Part shown: positions 44,784-52,689 of the stretch, piece after piece
Layout: each line of letters starts with the position of its first letter
Position numbering within the stretch: the first letter of the stretch is position 1
From: Bacillota bacterium
GTDB lineage: Bacteria; Bacillota; Clostridia; Lachnospirales; Lachnospiraceae
Direction: 5' to 3'
NCBI GenBank assembly: GCA_023423335.1
Contig: JAFAFU010000020.1
Coordinates: forward strand, 6,265-70,264
Length of the DNA stretch: 64,000 nucleotides
Program-made: the position numbers and the translations under genes
The notes under the pieces: generated by a model
Databases searched by the model: none
What the model was told of the DNA's origin: nothing
Seen by the model: only the letters and a program-made list of their open reading frames with translations

Positions 44784-46433
44784 GTGCCAACAGATACTTT
44801 GAAAAATATTTCGGAGGATATTGATATATGTACTCTGCTCAATACTTATATGTATTTAGATTATAAGGATGCTGATAATGGAGGTACTCTATCGGATGTT
44901 TTAAATTCAATTAAACAATTGGCTCCAAATAAATGCAGCATGCCTGAATACAAAATTCTTGAAGCAGCTATAAATGATAATCCCAATATAGGAAAGTATG
45001 TGATTGGAAATCAGAGCTGGAAAATGGGGGCGAATAAGTACAATTCTGGTACAAGTGCCTGTACCTTCACTGATCCAAATACAGGTGATATAACAGTTGT
45101 ATTTCGAGGAACCGGGGATGGGGAGTGGATGGATAATGCCCTTGGAATGGTTCAGGCTTCTACACCCCAGCAGGAACAGGCATTAGAGTATTTTGATGAA
45201 ATAATGATGAAAAACGGATGGACATCAAATAATAATATTACTATTACCGGTCATTCAAAGGGTGGAAATAAAGCACAATATATAACATTGAACTCTGTAT
45301 ACGGTTCATATATAGATAAATGTTATTCTATAGATGGCCAAGGATTTTCACCTGAAGCCATTGAGATGATGAAGGATAAATATGGAGAATCTGCTTATTA
45401 TGAACAATTGGATAAGATGTATTCTATCTGTGGTGAAAATGATTATGTAAATGAATTGGGTGAAAAAGTTATTTCGGATGATCATACCATTTATATAAAA
45501 ACACCAGTTGATTTAATGGATTTTGCGGCATACCATGATATAAAGTATTTATATTATGATATTAATGAAAGGGGAGAGCCCCAGTTTGGCAGTAAAATTA
45601 ATGAAGTTACTTCTCAAGGTGATATAGGCAAAATAGTAGCAGAAATTTCGGCTGTGTTAATGCGAATGCCAGCCGATGTACGAAGGGATGCTGCATTCAG
45701 TATAATGCAGTTATTTGAAAATAAAGATTTACCGGCTATTGGTGGTGAGCAGGCTACTCTGGCTAATGCTATAAGTGCAATTATAAATACCGGACCACAG
45801 GTGGTTTATATATTTTTATCCACAAAAGAAGGTCGTCGTCTGCTTGAAGAAAATAAAGAAGTGATAGTGGAGGAGATATTTAATCAATTTGGCCTTGAAG
45901 GGATATTCAGTCTTGTAGCTTCGGTAGGGCTTGCCGGATTATTATCCGGCATAACATTAAATTGTATAAAAACCGTAGCAGTGTCAATTACATATATATT
46001 AGAAGCAGCAAAAGCAATTATAGAGACCGTAAAAATGGTCATAGATATTGCTGAAGCTATATATGATACCTTTGTAATGATTTATAATGATATCAGGATT
46101 CTTGTAGAACAAGTGAAGGATTGGTATAACAATAACCTTAACAAAGGCTATAAATATGCCACAGAGAATCCCTACATCCTGGTAAATACCAATAAGCTCC
46201 GTGATTATGCGGACAGACTGGCAGCGGTGAATTCAAGGATTGACAGCCTGGACCGGCGTTTGAATTCCCTGTATTCCAGGGTCAGCATATGGGACTGGTG
46301 GACCATCTTCAAGGTGGATGCCCTGACCGGATACAGTATGCGTCTATTACTGTGTACAAATTACCTCAATGACACGGCAGCAGATTTTGAAGCCGTAGAA
46401 CGCAGGCTGCTGGTACAGCTCGAACATGCTTAA
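44784..46433 (+). CDS. T7SS-associated lipase with C-terminal targeting-like domain (candidate toxin)
   Basis: About 549 residues. The N-terminal ~270 residues are an alpha/beta-hydrolase of the DUF2974/Mbeg1-like class: GHSKGG nucleophile loop (Ser ~157), candidate Asp in GENDYVNE (~219) and His in AAYHDIKYLY (~251), plus VVFRGTGDGEW as the oxyanion part. A hydrophobic helical stretch spans ~370-440. The last ~90 residues (NTNKLRDYADRLAAVNSRI...) are helical and WXG/LXG-like, with W in SIWDWW. The domain order is reversed relative to LXG toxins. The GTG at 44784 follows GGAGGTG; GTG 44769 is also possible. The first ~1.3 kb is AT-rich, the end is not. Confidence 0.8.
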   Translation: MPTDTLKNISEDIDICTLLNTYMYLDYKDADNGGTLSDVLNSIKQLAPNKCSMPEYKILEAAINDNPNIGKYVIGNQSWKMGANKYNSGTSACTFTDPNTGDITVVFRGTGDGEWMDNALGMVQASTPQQEQALEYFDEIMMKNGWTSNNNITITGHSKGGNKAQYITLNSVYGSYIDKCYSIDGQGFSPEAIEMMKDKYGESAYYEQLDKMYSICGENDYVNELGEKVISDDHTIYIKTPVDLMDFAAYHDIKYLYYDINERGEPQFGSKINEVTSQGDIGKIVAEISAVLMRMPADVRRDAAFSIMQLFENKDLPAIGGEQATLANAISAIINTGPQVVYIFLSTKEGRRLLEENKEVIVEEIFNQFGLEGIFSLVASVGLAGLLSGITLNCIKTVAVSITYILEAAKAIIETVKMVIDIAEAIYDTFVMIYNDIRILVEQVKDWYNNNLNKGYKYATENPYILVNTNKLRDYADRLAAVNSRIDSLDRRLNSLYSRVSIWDWWTIFKVDALTGYSMRLLLCTNYLNDTAADFEAVERRLLVQLEHA

Positions 46434-46445
46434 GGAGGCTCTCAT

Positions 46446-46727
46446 ATGGATGAAAAGGCGGCGAAAATAAAGGCGGCAGAAGAGGAAGCAAGAAGAAGAG
46501 AAGAGGAAGCGAGAAGGCGGGAAGAGGAATCCAGAAGAGCCAAGGATAGTGCCAGAGCAGAGCTGGAAGGCATCCGGTCTGAGCTGCAGAGTATTATCAA
46601 TGATCTGGACAGCATCGCACAAGGGGTCAGATCCGATTTTAAGGGAATAGGAAATGATAAGTGTGCGGCCGGGATAGAGAAGGTATCCGACCATTACCGC
46701 CGGGTAAAAAATCAGTTACATATCTAG
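46446..46727 (+). CDS. Helical T7SS partner protein (DUF5082/YwqH-like)
   Basis: A 93-residue protein. The first ~35 residues are a highly charged coiled coil (repeated REEEARR units), followed by a helix with RSELQSIINDLDSIAQGVRS and a C-terminal CAAGIEKVSDHYRRV helix. Small helical proteins next to LXG-type toxins act as targeting partners (Lap proteins; TlaA/TlaB for TslA). It lies 12 bases after the lipase gene behind AAGGAGG. The DUF5082 resemblance is by pattern only. Confidence 0.72.
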   Translation: MDEKAAKIKAAEEEARRREEEARRREEESRRAKDSARAELEGIRSELQSIINDLDSIAQGVRSDFKGIGNDKCAAGIEKVSDHYRRVKNQLHI

Positions 46728-46748
46728 CTCTTTTGGGAGGTCAGGATT

Positions 46749-47063
46749 ATGAACAGATACATAGAAGTAGATCATCGACAGCTCGAACAGGCTGCTTCAG
46801 AGCTTGAAAGACGTCTTAAGGAACATAAGAAATACATGGATCAAGCCAGCTCTGAGGTTATCAATTTAAGTAATACCTGGGAAGGTTCTGATTCTTATGC
46901 GTATCAAAACGGATGGGAGAAATTAACGAATAATGAATCCACATATAAAACGGTAACCGATCAGATGCAGAGCTATGCTAACTTCTTATATTACTGTGCA
47001 GACCAGTATAAAGCCGCACAGTCCGAGGCAGTAAACCGGGCTCGCGGACTTACACTTTTTTAG
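46749..47063 (+). CDS. WXG100-like T7SS partner protein
   Basis: A 104-residue helical hairpin with SNTWEGSDSYAYQNGWEKL, the WXG turn in mid-protein. It is more divergent from the two WXG100 proteins at 43.3-43.9 kb than they are from each other, and pairs in the operon with the coiled-coil protein before it. I infer that the two bind the C-terminal domain of the lipase and bring it to EssC. GGGAGGT precedes the start. Confidence 0.85.
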   Translation: MNRYIEVDHRQLEQAASELERRLKEHKKYMDQASSEVINLSNTWEGSDSYAYQNGWEKLTNNESTYKTVTDQMQSYANFLYYCADQYKAAQSEAVNRARGLTLF

Positions 47064-47099
47064 CCGGACACAATTTTATAAGGTAAGCGGCTTTTTTTA
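47062..47099 (+). terminator. Weak terminator after the toxin module
   Basis: AGCCG (47062-47066) and CGGCT (47088-47092) form a short stem followed by TTTTTTAT. The stem is short, so some read-through into the phosphatase gene is likely. Confidence 0.55.
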
Positions 47100-47144
47100 T
47101 CCGAAACGAACAATTCGTAATATTCTAATATGAGGAGAACTCAC

Positions 47145-47996
47145 ATGTATCAACTGGACAGCTATGCTATATCACATATCGGCGAACGACGCAGGAAGCA
47201 GGAGGATAATCTGTATCTGGGCAATTCACAGTATATGGATCAAAAGCTGATCGAAGGCTTCTCCCTACCGGATAACCCGGTGGTAACCATGAAATGCACC
47301 TCTGCGTTGAATAAAGAGTTGTTTGTCGCTGTCAGTGACGGTATGGGAGGACATAAGAGCGGTGAAACGGCAAGCAGAATTGTGGTAGAGCATTTATCTG
47401 CAATTGAGAAGGCGGTTCATTTCCGAAACATCAATGAGCAGCCCGAAGATGTCATAAATCAGATGATTGTACTGATTAATGATCTTATCTTAAAGCATTC
47501 ACAACAGGATCCCGCTCTTCATGATATGGGTGCGACTCTCTCCGGTGTGTTCTTTCTGGGTGGCAGGGCATTTACGGTCAATATAGGAGACAGCCGGGTA
47601 TATCTGATGCGGGCAGGGAATTTGTCCCGGCTTACACAGGATCATACAGAAGAGCGGATATTTCGGGAGCTTGGCATGAATGACAGAATACCGCCTGGCA
47701 AGGGCAGATTAATGAGGTATTTCGGATTTAAGCAGGAGTATGGCTGTCTATCGGCTGATATCATTCCCATACCCACCTTACAGCCCGGGGACAGATATCT
47801 TATATGTACGGATGGCTTAACCGACGAAATCCCGGATCAAAGAATTTGGAGTATCCTATATAATCACCATAACCCGGAGGAGGCATTACGGGAACTGATC
47901 CGGGCTGCTTTGATAGGGCAGGAGGGTGATGGTGGCAGAGATAACATTACTGTGATTTTAGCTCAGATCCAAGATAAGATTCATGCTGTAACATGA
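47145..47996 (+). CDS. PP2C-type serine/threonine phosphatase
   Basis: About 283 residues with all PPM motifs: ISHIGERRRKQEDN (metal D), VSDGMGGHKSGE, VNIGDSRVYLM, TQDHTEE, ICTDGLTDEI and GRDNITVIL. It removes phosphate from Ser/Thr residues. It comes directly before a Ser/Thr kinase gene, the usual antagonist pairing (PrpC/PrkC). The ATG at 47145 follows GAGGAG; the ATG at 47130 lies in that site. Being downstream of the T7SS suggests it acts on the secretion system, maybe on ligands of the EssC FHA domain. Confidence 0.94.
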   Translation: MYQLDSYAISHIGERRRKQEDNLYLGNSQYMDQKLIEGFSLPDNPVVTMKCTSALNKELFVAVSDGMGGHKSGETASRIVVEHLSAIEKAVHFRNINEQPEDVINQMIVLINDLILKHSQQDPALHDMGATLSGVFFLGGRAFTVNIGDSRVYLMRAGNLSRLTQDHTEERIFRELGMNDRIPPGKGRLMRYFGFKQEYGCLSADIIPIPTLQPGDRYLICTDGLTDEIPDQRIWSILYNHHNPEEALRELIRAALIGQEGDGGRDNITVILAQIQDKIHAVT

Positions 47997-48046
47997 ATAG
48001 GATAAAGGCTGCTTAATTTGAAAATATGTAATTCAGGGGGGATTTT

Positions 48047-50488
48047 ATGAATTCTGAGGATATGTTAGGGGAGTTAATACAAGGATACCGGATTAACAGT
48101 GTTCTGGGTAGCGGCAGCTACGGTAAGGTATATTTGGCCTACAAGGAGGATCTGGGAAAGACTTACCTGTCAGCGATCAAGCATATCGTTATTCCTGATT
48201 CGGAACAGTACGAGGATGCACTTCTGCAGTATAATAATGATAAAAATGCGGTTGAACAGCATTTTGCCAAAATGGTTGAGGAGATTACCTCCGAGTTCAA
48301 TCTCATGCTGTCATTAAACAAGATTGATAACCGGTTTGTCGTTACCTATTATGATCATGAGATCAGACATACACTGGAGCCATTGCATTATGATATATTT
48401 ATCCGTATGGAATATCTGATCCCGTTGAACAAGGTATTAAAGCGGGATGGGATGACGGTTGCAGATATCATAAAATTGGCCGACAATTTGCTGGATGCTC
48501 TTTCTCTATGCCATAATCAGGGGATCATGCACCGTGATATCAAGGAGGCCAACATATTCAAAACGGAAGCAGGTAATTATAAGCTGGGAGACTTCGGAGT
48601 AGCGAAGAACCTGACTGAGCTTACAAAGGCCGCCTCCATGAAGGGGACAGCAACCTATATGGCGCCGGAAATATGTAAGCGGGAGGCTTATGATATTACC
48701 GTTGATCTCTATTCCCTGGGTATCGTATTATATAAGCTATTAAATAAAGGGAGAATCCCTTTTGTCCCCCAAAGTCCTGCAATCATTACTTCGGATGACA
48801 ATGATCATGCTGAAACAAGGAGGTTGAGCGGAGATATTCCTCCGTTACCCGGCACAGCCTGCAATACTTTGGGTGAAGTGGTAATCAAAGCCTGCAGCCC
48901 TAGAAATTTAAGATATAATTCGGCGCAGGAGATGAAGAAAGCCCTAAATGACTGTGCTTTGGAATTACCACAGGAATATTTGATGTCCTGGGTTGTTAAC
49001 CCAACGGAAGATTATAATGATGAAGGTCATGTGCTAACCCAAAAGCTGATACCCGGTGAAGTAAAGACGGGGTATGAAATCTGCCAGAACTGCGGCAAGT
49101 CAGTAAAGACAGAGGGGAATTTCTGTACGAACTGCGGAGAGAGAAAGCATAAAGCAGATTCTTTTAACAACCTAAATGAGCCAAAGCCGGTGGAACCGGT
49201 ATCTCAGGAACAGAATAAGGCTGTGGAGACGAAGCTGCCGCAAGCAGATTCTCCGGAGAAACGGAGGAAGGGTAAAAAAGGACTGCTCTATCTGGCAGGG
49301 ATGATTGGGCTATTGGCAATCTGCGGTATGATCATTGTACTTACCCAAAAACCGGAGAATAAAGACACTGAAGTTTTGGAGAGTTCGGGAGTATCCGGTC
49401 TGCCGGAGGATGAGACGGATGACAATATCTATCCGGAGGGCGAGGAGGAAGAACCCGATGCGACTTCAACACCGGTACCAACCCCGACGTCTGCTCCCAG
49501 TCCTACACCCACGGAAGCTCCGACTCCGGAACCTACCGCTGCAGCAGACGTATTGCCGCCAACTTCGCTGGCCGAGACGCCCGCAATCAGCCCGACTCCG
49601 TTGCCAACACCACAGGTAACTGCGAAGTCAACTGCGAAACCGACCGTGAAGCCAGCCGCGAAACCGACACCGAGGCCGACACCGAAACCGACACCGAAAC
49701 CGACACCGAAACCGACATCGAAGCCAACCTCAAAACCAACACCCACTCCCAAAGTGGTGAAAGGCTCGGTTATTAAGTGGAAGAATACTCTTTTTCAGGA
49801 TAAAGTCAGGGAATTATTAAAGAGGCCCAGAGGTGATATCTATACAAATGAATTATCTGCCTATACCTCATTGGATTTTTCAAATGCCAGATTAACGAAT
49901 ATAAGTGATATTGTTTACTTTACCAATCTGACATCACTAAATCTGTCCGGTAATTCTATTAATGATGTATCGCCATTGGCGGAGCTTACGAAGTTAAAGA
50001 CATTGAATCTGAGTAATAACCAGATCAGCTTCCTGGATGGACTGGAAAAGTTGACAAAAATAGAGGATTTGAATCTGAGTAAGAATTTTATTAATAATAT
50101 TAAAGCCTTGGAGAAACTTACAGCACTTAAGAAACTGAAATTATCAGAGAATCAGATTACGGATGCAAACCCGATATCCGGGCTGCCAAAACTGCAGGAA
50201 CTAATTCTGGACAATAACCAGATTGAAGATTTGTCATTCCTGAGGAATTTGACCACTTTAATAACACTGGATTTTAATAGAAATAAGCTGTGGGATCTTT
50301 CTTCAACTGGTAATTTAATTAATTTGAAGAACCTGTCCATAAAAGATAATCAGATTTATGACATCAGTAAGCTAAAGGATTTTCCCAAATTAACTAATTT
50401 AGAGGTTGATGTATACCGGATTAGTGACTGGTCTTCTGTAAGCCATGTTGATTATATCAATGGCGAGCCAAATAAATATACAGATTAG
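48047..50488 (+). CDS. Membrane Ser/Thr kinase with zinc ribbon and outer LRR domain
   Basis: An 813-residue protein. The kinase domain (~14-310) is intact: GSGSYGKV loop, K45, HRDIKEAN with D164, and DFG with D182. A zinc ribbon (CQNCGK...CTNCGE, ~346-365) follows, then a membrane span (~411-433), a Pro/Thr repeat linker (~465-570), a helical cap and leucine-rich repeats (~600-800, LNLSGNSINDVSPL type). The outer part is LRR rather than PASTA. It probably senses something outside and phosphorylates T7SS partners. GGGGGG precedes the start, 50 bases after the phosphatase gene. Confidence 0.93.
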   Translation: MNSEDMLGELIQGYRINSVLGSGSYGKVYLAYKEDLGKTYLSAIKHIVIPDSEQYEDALLQYNNDKNAVEQHFAKMVEEITSEFNLMLSLNKIDNRFVVTYYDHEIRHTLEPLHYDIFIRMEYLIPLNKVLKRDGMTVADIIKLADNLLDALSLCHNQGIMHRDIKEANIFKTEAGNYKLGDFGVAKNLTELTKAASMKGTATYMAPEICKREAYDITVDLYSLGIVLYKLLNKGRIPFVPQSPAIITSDDNDHAETRRLSGDIPPLPGTACNTLGEVVIKACSPRNLRYNSAQEMKKALNDCALELPQEYLMSWVVNPTEDYNDEGHVLTQKLIPGEVKTGYEICQNCGKSVKTEGNFCTNCGERKHKADSFNNLNEPKPVEPVSQEQNKAVETKLPQADSPEKRRKGKKGLLYLAGMIGLLAICGMIIVLTQKPENKDTEVLESSGVSGLPEDETDDNIYPEGEEEEPDATSTPVPTPTSAPSPTPTEAPTPEPTAAADVLPPTSLAETPAISPTPLPTPQVTAKSTAKPTVKPAAKPTPRPTPKPTPKPTPKPTSKPTSKPTPTPKVVKGSVIKWKNTLFQDKVRELLKRPRGDIYTNELSAYTSLDFSNARLTNISDIVYFTNLTSLNLSGNSINDVSPLAELTKLKTLNLSNNQISFLDGLEKLTKIEDLNLSKNFINNIKALEKLTALKKLKLSENQITDANPISGLPKLQELILDNNQIEDLSFLRNLTTLITLDFNRNKLWDLSSTGNLINLKNLSIKDNQIYDISKLKDFPKLTNLEVDVYRISDWSSVSHVDYINGEPNKYTD
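49640..49745 (+). repeat. 12-base tandem repeats coding for the Pro/Thr linker
   Basis: Within the kinase gene, units close to ACCGAAACCGAC (two P-T/K-P codon pairs) repeat several times, coding for PTPKPTPKPT. Such repeats can expand or contract in multiples of 12 without frameshift and would change linker length. They are in frame with the kinase and not a CRISPR. Confidence 0.85.
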
Positions 50489-50494
50489 CAAAGA

Positions 50495-50532
50495 GGGGAG
50501 TATGATAACCATATCCGGTTGTCATACTCCCC
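50495..50532 (+). terminator. Bidirectional terminator between kinase gene and ABC permease gene
   Basis: GGGGAGTATGATAACC (50495-50510) pairs with GGTTGTCATACTCCCC (50517-50532), with one mismatch. It lies between convergent genes. The T-run on the plus strand is weak (TTGATGTTT). Confidence 0.8.
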
Positions 50533-50612
50533 TTGATGTTTCCTTATATTCGATGAAAGAAAGACCATTCGGCTGTTGTAATCATAAATACGGAGGCGTT
50601 GCAGCGTAAGGA

Positions 50613-51398
50613 TTACTCCAGGTTCAGCTTCTTTCTAAAGATGTAGGTGATCGCAAAATAGTAGACTGCGCTGATTGCTCCTATAATTAAGAGTCCGATC
50701 GGTATGATAACGCTGGGTACGGAATGGATTTTCTCCAGAGGTCCGTTAAGAATTAATCCGCCGACTCCGATGATTATGGACAGTACAATCTGGGTGGTGA
50801 TATAAATTCCCATATAAGCGATAAAAGAGCCCAGAACCCTATGTCCGTTAAACAACTGACCGACAGCGATAGATACATATATCATCAGGGTATTCATGGA
50901 AATGCCCAATAATATCATCACAATGAATTCGATGATCAGAAGGGCCAGGCTGCCCCCAAAGATGTCATATAATTCGCCAAAGCCTTCCTGGAAGCCGTCG
51001 ATAATTTCCCGCAGAGTATCAGAGGAAGCAAAGGCGATGAGAAGGGAGGCAATTACTGTGACGGAGCTTAACAGGGTCCATATTGTGGAGACAACAAGCT
51101 TGGTAGTGAGAAGCTGGTCGGCTCTGATCGGGAGAGTAAACATCAGGTAACCTTCCTCCCCCAGGAGATTCTTATAAAAGCGCATGATCATAAGTACAAA
51201 GGTAATAAGAATAATTGCTATGATGGAAACGATATAAGCCATAGTCAGGAAGCCCGGTATAACAGCAAGTACACCGTGGAAAATGTCAAGACTTAATACG
51301 ATGCGGTCAAATAAGGACACTACCAGCAGAATCAGATACATGGGAAGAAGATATTTGCCGGTTGCCTTTAATTCATGTTTTATTAATTTACTTAACAT
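50613..51398 (-). CDS. ABC transporter permease
   Basis: A 261-residue protein with six membrane spans, of the ABC-2 type often coded with a GntR-YtrA regulator and an ATPase. The MLSKLIKHELKATGKYLLPMY N-terminus is typical of YtrC/D-like or bacitracin/lantibiotic-type permeases in Clostridia. It overlaps the ATPase gene by seven bases. The substrate is unknown; cell-envelope drugs or peptides are common for this type. Confidence 0.87.
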   Translation of the reverse strand: MLSKLIKHELKATGKYLLPMYLILLVVSLFDRIVLSLDIFHGVLAVIPGFLTMAYIVSIIAIILITFVLMIMRFYKNLLGEEGYLMFTLPIRADQLLTTKLVVSTIWTLLSSVTVIASLLIAFASSDTLREIIDGFQEGFGELYDIFGGSLALLIIEFIVMILLGISMNTLMIYVSIAVGQLFNGHRVLGSFIAYMGIYITTQIVLSIIIGVGGLILNGPLEKIHSVPSVIIPIGLLIIGAISAVYYFAITYIFRKKLNLE

Positions 51399-52090
51399 TT
51401 GAACACCTCCCTGAATAATGAATCTATGGATTTCTTTTCCTTGGTTCGGATATCGTCTACGGATGCATGCAGCGATAAGTAGCCCTCTTTAATAAAGATA
51501 ACATCATCCAGGACGTTTTCGATGTCGGAGATGAGATGGGTGGAGATGATAACCGTAGCATTCTCATTGTAATTTGTAATGATCGTATTCAGGATATAAT
51601 CTCTGGCAGCGGGGTCAACTCCGCCGATTGGCTCATCCAGGCAATACAGGTCGGCCTTGCGGCTCATAACCAGAATTAACTGAACCTTCTCCTTGGTTCC
51701 TTTGGAGAGGGATTTTAACCGCTTCGCCGGATCTAAGTGCAGGCGTTCCAGCATCTCATAAGCTTTCTTTACATCGAAATCATTATAGAAATCCTGGAAG
51801 AAATCAATGGTATCCGACACACGCATCCAATCCGGAAGATAGCTCTTTTCAGGAAGATAGGATACGATTTTCTTGGATTCGATACCGGGCTCCATGCCGG
51901 CAATCCTTATGGTCCCGCTGGTCGGCACCAATAAACCGTTAATTAACTTGATCAAGGTGGTTTTGCCGCTGCCGTTCGGGCCCAGAAGGCCTACGATCTT
52001 GCCCCGCTCCAAGGTCAGATTCAAATCGGACAATGCCGTGACATTGGAGAAATTCTTAGTCAGTGATCTACACTCTAATATAGCATTCAT
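51392..52090 (-). CDS. ABC transporter ATP-binding protein
   Basis: A 232-residue ATPase with Walker A LLGPNGSGKTT, a signature LSKGTKEKV (LSxG kept), Walker B LYCLDEPIGGVDPA and the switch histidine in ISTHLI. It powers the permease coded next. The start overlaps the stop of the gntR-type gene (ATGA-like), so all three are one operon. Confidence 0.95.
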   Translation of the reverse strand: MNAILECRSLTKNFSNVTALSDLNLTLERGKIVGLLGPNGSGKTTLIKLINGLLVPTSGTIRIAGMEPGIESKKIVSYLPEKSYLPDWMRVSDTIDFFQDFYNDFDVKKAYEMLERLHLDPAKRLKSLSKGTKEKVQLILVMSRKADLYCLDEPIGGVDPAARDYILNTIITNYNENATVIISTHLISDIENVLDDVIFIKEGYLSLHASVDDIRTKEKKSIDSLFREVFKC

Positions 52091-52488
52091 ACATTACTCC
52101 CATCTGCGTTAATACGCGTTTGCTCTTTCTTTGTAATTATTTCTGTAAATAATCCATAGGTTTCCTCGGAAGAAAAACCAAGCAGTCTCATGCGATCCAA
52201 AAATTCCAGGATATGTTCCCTGGCCGTCAGTCCTTTCAGCTGTCGGATCATCTCATCATCCGAAGTAATAAATCTGCCGCTGGTACGATTGGTAAAGATT
52301 AACCCGGTTCGTTCCAATTCGCTCATGGCTTTCTGCATCGTATTCGGATTCACGGTTGCCTGGGCTGCCAGTTCTCTCACGGAGGGCAGCTTATCACCGG
52401 GCTTATAGTAACCCGAGATGATTTGTGCCTGGATCTGCTCCACAAGCTGCAGGTAAACCGGCTTATCTGAGTTAAGCTCCCATTGCAT
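52087..52488 (-). CDS. GntR family regulator, YtrA subfamily
   Basis: A 133-residue protein: a winged helix (KPVYLQLVEQIQAQIISG ... KLPSVRELAAQATVNPNTMQKAM) with the short C-terminal tail of the YtrA group (no large ligand domain). These repress their own operon with an ABC exporter and are relieved by envelope-active antibiotics. AAAGGAG precedes the ATG. A nested palindrome overlaps its promoter. Confidence 0.93.
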   Translation of the reverse strand: MQWELNSDKPVYLQLVEQIQAQIISGYYKPGDKLPSVRELAAQATVNPNTMQKAMSELERTGLIFTNRTSGRFITSDDEMIRQLKGLTAREHILEFLDRMRLLGFSSEETYGLFTEIITKKEQTRINADGSNV

Positions 52489-52526
52489 TATTTCAACTCC
52501 TTTCCTAAAGCGTCACACCTTGTTTC

Positions 52527-52583
52527 TGTATTACTGTATTAAGTGATTAATACAATAATACATCAGAAACGAGATATTGTCAA
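52527..52583 (-). promoter_or_regulatory. Promoter with nested palindromic operator for the gntR-ABC operon
   Basis: On the minus strand: TTGACA (52583-52578), 17 bases, TATTAT (52560-52555). A two-tier palindrome with one centre (52544.5) covers the -10 box: inner GTATTA (52536-52541)/TAATAC (52548-52553), outer TGTATTA (52527-52533)/TAATACA (52556-52562). This is the pattern for YtrA-type autorepression. Confidence 0.8.
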
Positions 52584-52689
52584 TCCCTGTTTATAAAAAA
52601 TCCTATAAATTTTTACATCTTTTCCAAATGTATATTATGGTTTATAATAAAACAGATAAGATAACCCCTTTAAACCAAGTATCAGAGGT

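Noticed and set aside
49640..49745. Short regular repeats that might suggest a CRISPR array
   Set aside because: Units are 12 bases, have no spacers, and are in frame in a protein-coding linker.
49429..49752. Minus-strand 107-residue ORF rich in Gly and Val
   Set aside because: It is the mirror of the Pro/Thr repeat linker of the kinase; the composition comes from the repeats.
37583..52689. T7SS region as prophage or integrative element
   Set aside because: No integrase, transposase, tRNA or flanking direct repeats were found.
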